This document shows, piece after piece, positions 26,270-34,915 of a stretch of DNA of 64,000 nucleotides (its first letter is position 1; the number at the start of each line of letters is the position of its first letter). Under the pieces are notes generated by a model. The model searched no databases. It had not been told where the DNA came from and saw only the letters and a list, made by a program, of their open reading frames with translations. The stretch is taken from the NCBI RefSeq assembly GCF_032401055.1, contig NZ_CP135529.1, positions 2,418,001 through 2,482,000 of the forward strand, given 5' to 3'. Origin of the DNA: Tardiphaga sp. 709. Lineage in GTDB: Bacteria > Pseudomonadota > Alphaproteobacteria > Rhizobiales > Xanthobacteraceae. The position numbers were made by a program, and so were the translations under genes.

Positions 26270-26716
26270 TCAGGCGTCCAGACCGGAGGCCTCGGTGCCG
26301 GCATCGCTGGTCAGATCGTCCGGGCCGAGATCCGCCAGTTCGACCTCAAGACACTCGACATCCAGCCGGAGTGCGCCCCCACCGGCGAAGATCAGGACGA
26401 CGCTACCGCCAGGAGGCTCGGCGGCATGGAATTCGATGCCGAACAGTTCCAGCGCGATGTCGGGCGTTTCGAGATCGATATCGCGGGACTTGCAGGCCAG
26501 CACGCGGTCGAAGCGCAGCGCCGAGACCAGCCGGCGCGGCGTGACTTCCCCTGAAATCGTCTGATCCCAGTCGAGCCGGCTCATGCCGACCACGAGCCGC
26601 TTCTCGCCCTGCCGCCAGATAATGTCGCCGACATTGACGGCGGCATCCTGAACATGCGCGGAAATCACCGCGAGGTCGTCAGCATCCAGTGCAATCAGCT
26701 TGCGTTGACCCGTCAC
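26270..26716 (-). CDS. DUF2948 family protein
   Basis: This 148-residue protein shows LIALDADDLAVISAHVQDA, FDRVLACKSRDID and ALRLDVECLEVELADLG, the DUF2948 pattern found between murA and hisD in Rhizobiales. The function is not known. It lies 21 bp after murA and 103 bp before hisD on the same strand, so it is probably in one operon with both. The ATG at 26716 is accepted because the conserved GQRKLIALDADDL opening follows directly. Confidence 0.9.
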   Translation of the reverse strand: MTGQRKLIALDADDLAVISAHVQDAAVNVGDIIWRQGEKRLVVGMSRLDWDQTISGEVTPRRLVSALRFDRVLACKSRDIDLETPDIALELFGIEFHAAEPPGGSVVLIFAGGGALRLDVECLEVELADLGPDDLTSDAGTEASGLDA

Positions 26717-26737
26717 GGCGACCCCTTTGAGAGAATC

Positions 26738-28027
26738 CTATCCGCTGATGCGCTCGATGGTGGCGCCGCAGGCAGACAGCTTTTCCTCGAGCCGCTCGAA
26801 GCCGCGATCGAGATGATAGATGCGGTTGACCATGGTCTCGCCTTCCGCGACGAGGCCGGCGATCACCAGAGAGACCGAGGCGCGCAGATCGGTCGCCATC
26901 ACGGGCGCGCCGCGCAGCTTGGCCGTACCGTCGATGGTCGCGGTTTCACCGTCGAGGTGAATTCGCGCACCGAAGCGTGCCAGCTCCTGCACATGCATGA
27001 AGCGGTTCTCGAAAATTGTCTCGGTAATATGCGAGGAGCCCGTGGCTGTCGTCATCAGCGCCATGAGTTGCGCCTGCAGATCGGTCGGAAAGCCCGGGAA
27101 TGGCGCCGTCGACACGTTCACCGGCTTGATGCCCGCGCCGTTGCGCGAGATGCGGATGCCATCGTTGTTCGGCGTCACCGTCGCGCCCGCCTCGACCAGT
27201 ACGTCGAGCGCCGACTGTAGCAATTCAGGCCGTGCGCCTGAGAGCTGCACGTCGCCCCCGGTCATGGCCACGGCCATGGCATAGGTGCCAGTCTCGATAC
27301 GATCCGGCAGCACGGTGTGGCGCGTGCCATTCAGCTTGGCCACGCCCTCGATCGTGATCGTCGGGGTGCCGGCGCCAGAAATGCGCGCGCCCATCTTGTT
27401 CAGGCAGTCGGCGACGTCGACGATTTCCGGCTCGCACGCCGCATTGTTGATAATGGTCGTACCCTTGGCCAGCGTGGCGGCCATCAGCGCCACATGAGTG
27501 CCGGAGACGGTGACCTTGGCGAAATCGATCTCCGCGCCTTTGAGGCCGCCGGGGGCCTTGGCGATGACATAACCGCCGTCGATGGTGAGTTCGGCGCCGA
27601 GCTTCTCCAGCGCCATGATCAACAGATCCACCGGGCGGGTGCCGATGGCGCAGCCGCCGGGTAGCGACACCTTGGCTTCGTGCATGCGCGCCAACAGCGG
27701 TGCGATCACCCAGAAGGACGCGCGCATCTTCGACACCAGCTCGTAGGGCGCTGTCGTATCGATGATGTTGGCGGCGGAGATATGCAGGGTCTGGCCCTGA
27801 TATTCATGGTCGCCCGGGCGCTTGCCGGCCGACATGATGTCCACGCCGTGATTGCCGAGAATGCGCTGCAACTGCGCGACGTCGGCCAGACGCGGCACGT
27901 TGTCGAGAATCAGCGTCTCGTCGGTCAACAGACCGGCGATCATCAATGGCAGCGCCGCGTTCTTGGCGCCCGAAATCGGGATCGTGCCATTGAGTTTGCT
28001 GCCGCCGACGATGCGAATGCGATCCAT
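26738..28027 (-). CDS. murA: UDP-N-acetylglucosamine 1-carboxyvinyltransferase
   Basis: This 429-residue enzyme transfers enolpyruvate from PEP to UDP-GlcNAc in the first committed step of peptidoglycan synthesis. Signatures are [20 protein letters not shown] at the N-terminus, the catalytic-cysteine loop [12 protein letters not shown] (fosfomycin target), and [20 protein letters not shown] with the later [16 protein letters not shown]. The length is normal. The start at ATG 28027 gives the standard MDRIRIVGG; 33 residues of in-frame upstream sequence are discarded. It probably leads the operon murA-DUF2948-hisD-UPF0262-phosphatase-maf-yacG. Confidence 0.97.
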   Translation of the reverse strand: MDRIRIVGGSKLNGTIPISGAKNAALPLMIAGLLTDETLILDNVPRLADVAQLQRILGNHGVDIMSAGKRPGDHEYQGQTLHISAANIIDTTAPYELVSKMRASFWVIAPLLARMHEAKVSLPGGCAIGTRPVDLLIMALEKLGAELTIDGGYVIAKAPGGLKGAEIDFAKVTVSGTHVALMAATLAKGTTIINNAACEPEIVDVADCLNKMGARISGAGTPTITIEGVAKLNGTRHTVLPDRIETGTYAMAVAMTGGDVQLSGARPELLQSALDVLVEAGATVTPNNDGIRISRNGAGIKPVNVSTAPFPGFPTDLQAQLMALMTTATGSSHITETIFENRFMHVQELARFGARIHLDGETATIDGTAKLRGAPVMATDLRASVSLVIAGLVAEGETMVNRIYHLDRGFERLEEKLSACGATIERISG

Positions 28028-28131
28028 ACCGATTCCCGCTGATTGCTGTGCCCCGACTATAGGGCGGATGGCCTCTTTAAAGCAAAAGCGTCGAAATTTG
28101 CGGTTTTTCGATGAGGCCGGCAGCAAATCTG

Positions 28132-28151
28132 AAAAAGGGCCGAATCGGCCC
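28132..28151 (-). terminator. rho-independent terminator after the NAD(P)-binding protein gene
   Basis: On the minus strand a GGGCCG/CGGCCC stem (28146-28151 with 28137-28142, loop of three) is followed by five T residues (28136-28132). It is 3 bp past the stop codon of the gene ending at 28154 and separates it from murA. Confidence 0.8.
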
Positions 28152-28153
28152 GT

Positions 28154-28819
28154 TTACGCTCCGACCAGGTTGATATCAGGCGTCTCAAGAATGGGCTTGG
28201 AATAGCCGTTGCGAACCACCCGGATCATGGCGCGGCCGACTTTCTCCGTCGTGGTGACGTATTTCGGCGCGATCCGGACCAGCAGCCCCCAAAGCGGCGC
28301 GGTCGCGGTGTAGATCGCCTGAACCCACGCCGTCTTCGAACGAACACCATGCAGCGGCTGGATGCCACCGGGGCGAAACATATAGGCCGCCTGGAACGGC
28401 AGCTTGAGCAAGTCGTTCTCGGTTTTACCCTTGACCCGCGCCCACATCACGCTGCTCTGCTCGGTGCTGTCGGTGCTCTGGCCGGTCACGTAGACGAAGG
28501 TCATGCCAGGATTGAGCCGGACCAGCGTGTTCGCGACCGCGAGGGTGATGTCATAGGTGACCCGGCGATAATCCGACTCGCTCATGCCCAGTGAAGAGAT
28601 GCCGAGGCAGAACAGGCAGGCGTCATAGCCCGTCAAGTCAGGTGCGATGGCCGACAGATCGAAAAAATCCGTATGCGTGATCTCACGCAGTTTGGCATCG
28701 CGTTGCCCGGTAGGACTGCGGCCGACCACGAGCACGGCTTCGACATCGGGATCGAGCAGGCATTCGCGCAGCGCGCCTTGGCCGACCATGCCGGTCGCAC
28801 CGAACAGAATGACTTTCAT
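28154..28819 (-). CDS. NAD(P)-binding Rossmann-fold protein (NmrA/epimerase-like)
   Basis: This 221-residue protein opens with a Rossmann nucleotide-binding loop, MKVILFGATGMVGQGALREC, followed by the acidic-to-basic VVGRSPTGQR strand end that suggests NADP(H). Later it has CLFCLGISSLGMSESDYRRV and FVYVTGQSTDSTEQSS, typical of short atypical SDR proteins (YwnB/HTATIP2-like). The active-site Tyr-x-x-x-Lys is not obvious, so catalysis is uncertain. It is on the same strand as and 42 bp after the SDR gene at 28862, so it is probably co-expressed under the divergent TetR regulator. The substrate is unknown. Confidence 0.83.
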   Translation of the reverse strand: MKVILFGATGMVGQGALRECLLDPDVEAVLVVGRSPTGQRDAKLREITHTDFFDLSAIAPDLTGYDACLFCLGISSLGMSESDYRRVTYDITLAVANTLVRLNPGMTFVYVTGQSTDSTEQSSVMWARVKGKTENDLLKLPFQAAYMFRPGGIQPLHGVRSKTAWVQAIYTATAPLWGLLVRIAPKYVTTTEKVGRAMIRVVRNGYSKPILETPDINLVGA

Positions 28820-28861
28820 GAGACTTCCTTTGGATCACTGACAGTCGATCGCGCGACGCAA

Positions 28862-29797
28862 TCAGGCGGCAATTGCGACCTGATCGAACGACATGCCGGT
28901 GAGCGCAGCTGAGACCTCCCACAACCGCGCAGCGACGGCGGCGTCCTGCGCTCGCGGCATGATCTTCGCGGGAGCCGGCGGCCCCTTCATTTCGTAGACG
29001 CCGTTCGGGCCGTAATAGCCAGCTGGCTTCGCATCGGGTGAGGTAGCCGCAAACAGCGTGGGCAAGGCACCGGCGGCGGCTGAATGGCTCAGCGGACGCA
29101 GCAACCGGCTTCCGAGCCCCATCAAGCCACCACTGCCGGGACCGTTCGGAATGAGATCGGTGAGCGCGAAACCGGGATGCGCGGCATTGCTCATTAGACC
29201 CCAGCCCGCGGCATCGCTGCGCCGCTGCAGTTCGATCGCGAAGATCAGCATCGCGAGCTTCGACTGCTGATAGGCTTTCCACGGCTTGTAGAATGTCGCG
29301 CCCTGAAGATCGTCGAAGTCGATGAGGCCCGAACGATGCGCAAGACTGCTGAGATTGACCACACGCGGCGCCTTGTTGCGGCGAAGCACCGGGAGCAGAC
29401 GCGCCGTGAGCGCATAGTGACCGAGATAATTGGTACCGAGCTGCATCTCGAAGCCGTCGGCGGTGGTCTGGCGCGTCGGCAGCGCCATCACGCCGGCATT
29501 ATTAATCAGCAGATCAAGCGACGCGTACATCGCATCGAAACGGCGTGCGAAAGTAGCGACGGAGTCCAGGCTGGCGAGATCGAGGTGCTCATAGCTGATA
29601 ATCGCGTCGGGATGTCGCTCGCAGATGCGCTCGATCGCGGCACTCCCCTTGGCGTCGCTACGGCCGGTCAGCACCACTTCGGCGCCGGCTCCCGCAAGCG
29701 CCATTGCCGTCTCGAAGCCGAGGCCGCCTGTCGCCCCGGTCACCACGGCCAGTTTGCCGGTCATGGGCGGAATATGGTCGATGCTCCAGTCCGTCAT
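28862..29797 (-). CDS. SDR-family oxidoreductase (retinol dehydrogenase-like)
   Basis: This 311-residue classical SDR has the nucleotide motif VTGATGGLGFETA (TGxxxGxG) at about residues 20-32, the NNAGVM motif near 92, the catalytic Ser in NLSSLAHRSG and Tyr-x-x-x-Lys in AYQQSKLAM. The layout resembles WWOX or retinol dehydrogenase-type SDRs that reduce aldehydes or ketones. The gene is divergent from the TetR-type regulator at 29899, whose intergenic palindrome (29855-29867) is a likely operator. It heads a two-gene unit with the Rossmann protein downstream. Confidence 0.88.
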   Translation of the reverse strand: MTDWSIDHIPPMTGKLAVVTGATGGLGFETAMALAGAGAEVVLTGRSDAKGSAAIERICERHPDAIISYEHLDLASLDSVATFARRFDAMYASLDLLINNAGVMALPTRQTTADGFEMQLGTNYLGHYALTARLLPVLRRNKAPRVVNLSSLAHRSGLIDFDDLQGATFYKPWKAYQQSKLAMLIFAIELQRRSDAAGWGLMSNAAHPGFALTDLIPNGPGSGGLMGLGSRLLRPLSHSAAAGALPTLFAATSPDAKPAGYYGPNGVYEMKGPPAPAKIMPRAQDAAVAARLWEVSAALTGMSFDQVAIAA

Positions 29798-29854
29798 GCT
29801 TATATCTCCCCAGGATCGAGAATCGTTGCGCGGCGCGGCCGCCGGACATAAATG

Positions 29855-29867
29855 TGCACTCAGTGCA
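29855..29867. promoter_or_regulatory. putative TetR operator in a divergent promoter
   Basis: TGCACTCAGTGCA is a perfect inverted repeat (5-bp arms, 3-bp centre) in the 101-bp gap between the SDR gene and the TetR gene. Its position suits repression of both genes. This is inferred from symmetry and position only. Confidence 0.5.
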
Positions 29868-29898
29868 AACTTGCAATAGGTGCAGATCGAGGATTGTT

Positions 29899-30570
29899 GT
29901 GACCGCCAGGACGCCGGCTAAGCCGAAGAAAACAGACACGGAATCGGTTGCGGCACCTGTTGTGCCGCCGACCGGCCTGCGCGAACGGAAGCGCCAGCAG
30001 ACCCGAGAGCGGCTGACCAAGGTCGCGATGGAACTGTTTCTCAGGCGCGGTTTCGAAGAAACGACGCTGGACGACATCGCCGCTGCCGCAGAGATCTCGC
30101 GCCGCAGTTTCTTCCATTACTTCGCGTCGAAGGAAGACCTGGTGCTGGCGTGGCAGGATGCCAGCACGGATTTCCTTGTGGCCGCGATCGCCGCAAGGCC
30201 CGCGGACGAGCCGATGCTGCTGGCCGCGGAAAATGCTTTGCTCTCGATGGCGCAGCAGCTCGAGAGCTCCGAGGCGATCGCCATTGCGCGATTGAAGCAC
30301 GGTAATCCCGCGCTGCGCGCGCGCGACCACGTGAAATACGAGAAGATGGAGCGCGCCATCGCTGCCGCGCTCGGCAACCGCGCCAAAGACAAATCCGGCC
30401 AATTACAGGCGCGGCTGGTCGCCATGATCACGACGGGCGCGATGCGGATCGGCGGCGAGATCTGGCTAGCGCAGGGCGCGGGCGAAAGACCCGAGGCGCT
30501 GGTGAAGCGCACCTTCGGCGAGATACGGGCGATCCTCCGGGAATCGCCCGCCCGAAAAGGCAAAGCCTAG
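29899..30570 (+). CDS. TetR-family transcriptional regulator
   Basis: This protein of about 223 residues has a TetR N-terminal helix-turn-helix: KRQQTRERLTKVAMELFLRR, then TTLDDIAAAAEISRRSFFHY and FASKEDLVLAW. The C-terminal ligand domain is helical and includes QGAGERPEALVKRTFGEIRA. I start at GTG 29899, which has GAGG about 6 bp upstream and gives a sensible length; the longer frame from 29704 would run into the divergent SDR gene. It probably represses itself and the SDR/Rossmann pair through the palindrome at 29855. The inducer is unknown. Confidence 0.88.
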   Translation: MTARTPAKPKKTDTESVAAPVVPPTGLRERKRQQTRERLTKVAMELFLRRGFEETTLDDIAAAAEISRRSFFHYFASKEDLVLAWQDASTDFLVAAIAARPADEPMLLAAENALLSMAQQLESSEAIAIARLKHGNPALRARDHVKYEKMERAIAAALGNRAKDKSGQLQARLVAMITTGAMRIGGEIWLAQGAGERPEALVKRTFGEIRAILRESPARKGKA

Positions 30571-30601
30571 CGGCTATCGGCGGGAGATCGTCGCGCTGCG
30601 A

Positions 30602-31108
30602 TCAGGCGAAGCCGCCGGGCATCGGGCGAAACTTCCTGATCGCAAGGAAGGTCGTGACGACGAAGAACACCAGCACGATGCCCTGAACGATCGCAAAAGG
30701 CGGCTCACTCGGCGGCACGCTCGGTGCCAGCGCATGAAGCGGCGGGACCTTCAGGAAGCTCTGGATCACCAGCACGAACACATTGAGATAAAGCGAGATC
30801 ATCGCAGTCAGCACGTAAATCCAGCGCCATGACCCCGCCAGCTTCTGGCCGTACAGCGCCAAACAGGCGACCGCCAGCAGCACCAGCGAAATGATGCCGA
30901 TGACATGCGACGGCAGCAGTTTTTCGACCGGGAAGAAAAAGCCGGTCACGCTGGTCAGGATCGTCGTCAGCAAAAACAGACCGGTCCAGCCGGGCATCGG
31001 CTTTGACTTCAACAACCCGACCATTGCGACAAGGCCCGCGACGATGCCGATCAGGCTGACCACCACATGAAGCAACGTGAACGTTGCCAAGCTCATTCCT
31101 AGGACCAT
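30602..31108 (-). CDS. hypothetical four-helix integral membrane protein
   Basis: This 168-residue protein has four or five hydrophobic segments: about 5-30 (FTLLHVVVSLIGIVAGLVAM), 40-58, 66-85 (IIGISLVL-like), 92-115 and 138-158 (IVQGIVLVFFVVTTFLAIRK). It has short loops and a basic C-terminus. No family could be named with confidence; similar small inner-membrane proteins are common in Bradyrhizobium. It is convergent with the TetR gene and 148 bp beyond the following hydrolase gene. An inverted repeat (TGCACCC at 31111-31117 with GGGTGCA at 31143-31149) lies just upstream of its start and may be an operator. Confidence 0.75.
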   Translation of the reverse strand: MVLGMSLATFTLLHVVVSLIGIVAGLVAMVGLLKSKPMPGWTGLFLLTTILTSVTGFFFPVEKLLPSHVIGIISLVLLAVACLALYGQKLAGSWRWIYVLTAMISLYLNVFVLVIQSFLKVPPLHALAPSVPPSEPPFAIVQGIVLVFFVVTTFLAIRKFRPMPGGFA

Positions 31109-31256
31109 GATGCACCCCTGCTTTAGAACTTTTCAAATCTTAGGGTGCAGCGCGGGAACTTGCCAATAGTTTTTGGCTGATAGTCATCATATAGATTTGC
31201 GCGCAGGGCGCCGTTTTGTTCAAGACATTCGCGTTCGATCAATAGAGCCGCGCAAT

Positions 31257-32180
31257 CTACTTGTTGAGAAACTCAACCAGTTTCGGGATCACCTGATCGG
31301 GAGCTTCTTCCATCAGCCAATGGCCTGAGCCTTTGACGATAACGCCGTCCACATTGCTGGCGACGAGGCGCCCTTGCTCGATCAGAAAAGACCCACCGGC
31401 CTTCTCACCGGAGAGAACCAGCATCGGCATTGGCAGTTTGGTCTTGGCAAGTTCGGCAAACTCGGCGGCATCTTTCTCAAAAGCGCGGAAGACCTCGAAT
31501 CCGGCTGCCATGTGGCCGGGCTTCGCATAGGCCTTGGCGTAAAACACGCGGTCCTTTTCCGGCACCGACTTCTTCGGGTCCGCCGCGAAATCATTCCAGA
31601 AGTGCTCGAGGTAAATGCGCTCGCGGCCCGCTACCAGCGCCAGCGGCGTCTTGCCGTAGAAATGAAAATGCCAAAGATCGCGCAGCAGCCAGACATGGGT
31701 CCAGTCGCCGACGCCGGGCAGGAACGCATCCATCAACGCGATACGATCGACCTCGGCCGGATATTGCGCAGCATAGGCATAGGCGACCATCAGACCGATG
31801 TCATGCCCGACAATTTTCACCTTGGGATATTTCAGGCCGACCACCAGCGCATGGATATCGCGCGCCATCGCCGCCTTGGTGTAGCCATCAGCCGGCGCGT
31901 CGGAATCGCCGAAGCCACGCAGATCTGGCGCGATCACCGTATGACTGGCCGCAAGTTTCGCGATCAGCGGGCGCCACATATGGCTGGTCTCGGCATAGCC
32001 ATGCAGCAGCACGATCGGATCGCCCTTGCCCGCAATGAGATAATGCAGCTTGACGCCGTTGATGGTGGCGAAGCGGCTTTGCGGAGCTTGCGCTGAAGCG
32101 GATACGGGGAGAAACGGCGCTGCCAGGACGGCCAGCAGCACACCCAACAAAGCCCGGCGTCCGATCGTAAAAATGTGCAT
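31257..32180 (-). CDS. exported alpha/beta hydrolase (epoxide hydrolase/haloalkane dehalogenase-like)
   Basis: This 307-residue protein has a cleavable signal peptide (basic IGRRALLGVLLAVLAAPFLP core, likely cleavage after SASAQA), then an alpha/beta-hydrolase domain. The oxyanion HGY appears in LLHGYAETSHMW, the DLRGFGDSDAP loop follows, and the nucleophile elbow VGHDIG carries Asp rather than Ser, the mark of the epoxide hydrolase/dehalogenase branch. The SGEKAGGSF acid region and the GSGHWLMEEAPD histidine are present. It is therefore a periplasmic enzyme hydrolysing an epoxide, haloalkane or similar, substrate unknown. It is a single gene between the membrane protein and UBP genes. Confidence 0.87.
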   Translation of the reverse strand: MHIFTIGRRALLGVLLAVLAAPFLPVSASAQAPQSRFATINGVKLHYLIAGKGDPIVLLHGYAETSHMWRPLIAKLAASHTVIAPDLRGFGDSDAPADGYTKAAMARDIHALVVGLKYPKVKIVGHDIGLMVAYAYAAQYPAEVDRIALMDAFLPGVGDWTHVWLLRDLWHFHFYGKTPLALVAGRERIYLEHFWNDFAADPKKSVPEKDRVFYAKAYAKPGHMAAGFEVFRAFEKDAAEFAELAKTKLPMPMLVLSGEKAGGSFLIEQGRLVASNVDGVIVKGSGHWLMEEAPDQVIPKLVEFLNK

Positions 32181-32221
32181 GAAGTCCCCACTGAAACGTC
32201 GCCCGCGTCGGGACGATTGTC

Positions 32222-32530
32222 TCAGTAGTAGCGCGGAATCGGCCCGTTGTGCGGAGTCTTTCGATCCGACAAATCGAACATGACTTCATCGACATAGCAC
32301 CAGCCCCAGCCTTCGGGCGGATCGTAGCCTTCGATAATCGGATGCTTCGTGGCGTGGAAATGCTTGGTCGCGTGCTTGTTCGGGGAGTCGTCGCAGCAGC
32401 CGACGTGACCGCAGGTCCGGCAGATCCGCAAGTGCACCCACATACTGCCCGTTTTCAGGCATTCCTCGCAACCGAGTGCGCTGGGTGTCACATCGCGAAT
32501 GCCGGAAATATGCGTGCAGCCTTTCGGCAT
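32222..32530 (-). CDS. UBP-type zinc-finger protein
   Basis: This 102-residue protein consists almost entirely of a UBP-type zinc finger. Cysteines and histidines fall in CTH near the start, then CEEC, CRTCGHVGCCDDSP and HATKHFHATKH. In eukaryotes this domain binds the free C-terminus of ubiquitin; its role in bacteria without ubiquitin is unknown. A strong GGGAG ribosome site precedes ATG 32530. It lies 20 bp after the stop codon of the FAD oxidoreductase gene on the same strand, which suggests a functional pair, perhaps in redox signalling. Confidence 0.9.
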   Translation of the reverse strand: MPKGCTHISGIRDVTPSALGCEECLKTGSMWVHLRICRTCGHVGCCDDSPNKHATKHFHATKHPIIEGYDPPEGWGWCYVDEVMFDLSDRKTPHNGPIPRYY

Positions 32531-32550
32531 GATGATCTCCCGTTATGAGC

Positions 32551-34260
32551 TCAAAGGGTTGGCGTGGCCGTATCGCCGAGAAAACCATGCAGCGCCGCCA
32601 CCACCTGGGCGCCCTCGCCGATCGCGCCGCCGACACGCTTCACCGAACCCGAGCGCACATCACCGACCGCAAAGACACCGGACACCGACGTCTCCAGCGC
32701 CTGCACGCTGCGGCCATTGGCGGGAATGCCGGTGATGATGAAGCCATGACGATCGAGCGTGACGCCGCAGTCCGCCAGCCACTCGGTGGCGGGATCGGCG
32801 CCGACGAACAGGAACAGATTGCGGATGTCAGCGCAGGACTCCTCGCCGGACAGCCGACTACGGGTGCAGATCCGTTCGAGCCCCGCCTCCTGCGTCCCCT
32901 CCAGCGCCACGACTTCGGTGTTGAAGACCAGCTCGATATTCGGTGTCGCCTCGATGCGCTCGATCAGATAGCGCGACATGCTGGCGCCGAGGCCGCCGCC
33001 GCGGATCACCATATGCACCTTGTTGGCCTGGCTCGCGAGAAACACCGCCGCCTGACCTGCCGAATTGCCACCCCCGACCAGGTAGATTTCCTGCTCCCTG
33101 CAGAGCCGGGCCTCGATCGGAGATGCCCAGTACCAGACGCCGCGACCTTCGAAATCGGCGAGCCGCTCGATATCCGGCCGGCGATAGCGTGCGCCCGATG
33201 CCACCACGATGGCCTTGGCACGCATGACATCGCCGTCGTCAAGTTCAAGAGCGAACAGTCCGTCCTTGCGTGAACAGTCCAGCGACTTCACGGCCGCCGG
33301 GATCATGATATCGGCGCCGAACTTCTGCGCCTGGTTGAAGGCACGCGCCGTAAGCGCCATGCCGGAGATGCCGGTGGGGAAACCCAGATAGTTCTCGATC
33401 CGCGCGCTGGCACCCGCCTGCCCGCCGAATGATTTGGCATCGCACACCGCAATCGACAGGCCTTCCGACGCGCCATACACCGCGGTGGACAAGCCCGCGG
33501 GTCCGCTGCCGACGATGGCGACGTCATAGGTCTTGCCCTTGGCGATATGGCTGATCATGCCCATCGCGCGGGCGAGTTCGGAGAATGACGGATTGCGCAG
33601 CACCGTGCCGTCGGCCACCACCACCAGCGGCAGATCCTCCGGCGACGGCGTATAGCGCGCGATCAGATCGGCGGCGTCCTTGTCCGTTGCGGGGTCGAGC
33701 AGATGATGCGGATAACCGTTGCGGCTGAGAAAACCCTGCAGGCGGATGACATCGCTGGAATTGGCTGCGCCGATGAAAGCCGGACCGCCAGCGCTGCCCT
33801 GCAAAAGGTTCACCCGACGCAGGATCAGCGCACGCATGATGCGCTCGCCCAGATCCGCTTCCGCGATCAGCAGTGCGCGCAGCCGTTCCGGCGGAATCAG
33901 CAGCGTCTCGACATCGCCTTCAGCATGACCGTCAACCAGCGCGACGCGGCCCGACAGTTGCGCGATCTCGGCGACGAACTGTCCGGTGCACTGATCGGCC
34001 ACCGGCGTGATACGGCCGAAACCGTCGCGCTGGGTGATCGTCACATGTCCGGACAACACCACGAACATGCCGGGACCGGGCTTGCCGGTCTCGAACAGGC
34101 AATCGCCATCCTTGTAATGCCGGATCTCACCGAAGCGGCGCATCCGCTCGATCTCCGCCGCCGTCAGCACGGGAAAAGTCTGATCGTGCCGCGGCAGCGC
34201 CGCCCGCGGCGCGTAGGCCGGCAGCTCGGCGCTGGATGATGCTTGGGATTCTGATGACAT
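32551..34260 (-). CDS. cyclic-nucleotide-domain/thioredoxin-reductase-like FAD oxidoreductase
   Basis: This 569-residue fusion has a CNMP-binding domain at about residues 35-150 (GEIRHYKDGDCLFETGKPGP, GQFVAEIAQLSGRVALVDGH). A short thioredoxin-fold-like linker follows (about 165-225). The last part is a thioredoxin reductase-like module with FAD site VAIVGSGPAGLSTAVYGASE, FGGQAGASARIENYLGFPTG, NADPH site YLVGGGNSAGQAAVFLA and the FAVGDVRSGSVKRVGGAIGE end. The usual reductase C-x-x-C is replaced by SPIEARLC with a single Cys, so it is unlikely to reduce thioredoxin in the standard way. The ligand sensor suggests activity controlled by a cyclic nucleotide or a related signal. It is paired with the UBP zinc-finger gene downstream. 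Confidence 0.9.
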   Translation of the reverse strand: MSSESQASSSAELPAYAPRAALPRHDQTFPVLTAAEIERMRRFGEIRHYKDGDCLFETGKPGPGMFVVLSGHVTITQRDGFGRITPVADQCTGQFVAEIAQLSGRVALVDGHAEGDVETLLIPPERLRALLIAEADLGERIMRALILRRVNLLQGSAGGPAFIGAANSSDVIRLQGFLSRNGYPHHLLDPATDKDAADLIARYTPSPEDLPLVVVADGTVLRNPSFSELARAMGMISHIAKGKTYDVAIVGSGPAGLSTAVYGASEGLSIAVCDAKSFGGQAGASARIENYLGFPTGISGMALTARAFNQAQKFGADIMIPAAVKSLDCSRKDGLFALELDDGDVMRAKAIVVASGARYRRPDIERLADFEGRGVWYWASPIEARLCREQEIYLVGGGNSAGQAAVFLASQANKVHMVIRGGGLGASMSRYLIERIEATPNIELVFNTEVVALEGTQEAGLERICTRSRLSGEESCADIRNLFLFVGADPATEWLADCGVTLDRHGFIITGIPANGRSVQALETSVSGVFAVGDVRSGSVKRVGGAIGEGAQVVAALHGFLGDTATPTL

Positions 34261-34295
34261 TTAAACTCGCATGCTCACGCGGCGGACAGGTGCCA

Positions 34296-34508
34296 TCAAT
34301 CCCGATCGGGATCGACGGGTCTTGAACAGAAGTCCTGTATCTTATCGGCATCCGGTGACGCCTCGACTGCGACGGTATCGCCGGCCTGACTGGCGCGCCC
34401 GCGCATTTGCACCTTCCGGCGCTTGAGATTTTCACGCAGCGCCTGACGCAGCCTGTCGTGACGGGCAGTTGCACTTTCCTTGGCGGGTTTGCTCGGCGTA
34501 TCGGTCAT
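34296..34508 (-). CDS. small conserved basic protein of unknown function
   Basis: This 70-residue protein is strongly basic in the middle (ARHDRLRQALRENLKRRKVQ, then MRGRA) with an acidic C-terminal tail. The R-x-x-ALRENLKRRK pattern is one I associate with short conserved proteins of Bradyrhizobium and relatives, but I cannot name a family. Codon use is normal for the genome and no better frame overlaps it. The ribosome site is weak. It is 35 bp upstream of the FAD oxidoreductase gene and may be co-transcribed. Confidence 0.6.
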   Translation of the reverse strand: MTDTPSKPAKESATARHDRLRQALRENLKRRKVQMRGRASQAGDTVAVEASPDADKIQDFCSRPVDPDRD

Positions 34509-34840
34509 GGCTGTTATGGTCGATCGAATGGTGTGCAGAGATGCGCCAGATTGGATCCTGAGACCCCATACATAACCGCCTTCAACGTGTCAGGCGAGAT
34601 GATCGGCTTCGAGGTGATGATCCGGCCAATGAAGGCTCTGCCGGCGGTTGTCGAAGCCATGGGAACCGGATCGACTCGCCAATGGCGAAGCGCAAGGCGG
34701 CTGCAACCGCAACAGGCCGACCACACCCCTGTTATAATGATGCATTCTAAGTGCCACCCGCGCTTGCGCCGCCCGTGACCTTGTGGCAAGGATCGCCCCG
34801 CTTGGTAGGCGCCCTCGAGGCTGATTCCTGCACCCAGCAT
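34509..34840. other. intergenic region upstream of tRNA-Thr
   Basis: I see no gene. A TATAAT-type -10 hexamer lies at about 34732, roughly 110 bp before the tRNA, and could belong to its promoter. No hairpins of note were seen. Confidence 0.4.
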
Positions 34841-34915
34841 GCTGCCGTAGCTCAGTGGTAGAGCACTCCATTGGTAATGGAGAGGTCGACAGTTCAATCC
34901 TGTCTGGCAGCACCA
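34841..34915 (+). tRNA. tRNA-Thr (GGT)
   Basis: The cloverleaf is clear: acceptor GCTGCCG pairing with TGGCAGC (the first arm has a G-T-type pair), D-arm AGCTCAGTGGTAGAGC, anticodon loop TTGGTAA with GGT, T-arm GTTCAATCC and an encoded CCA (34913-34915) followed by a T run, which probably ends the transcript. Confidence 0.95.
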
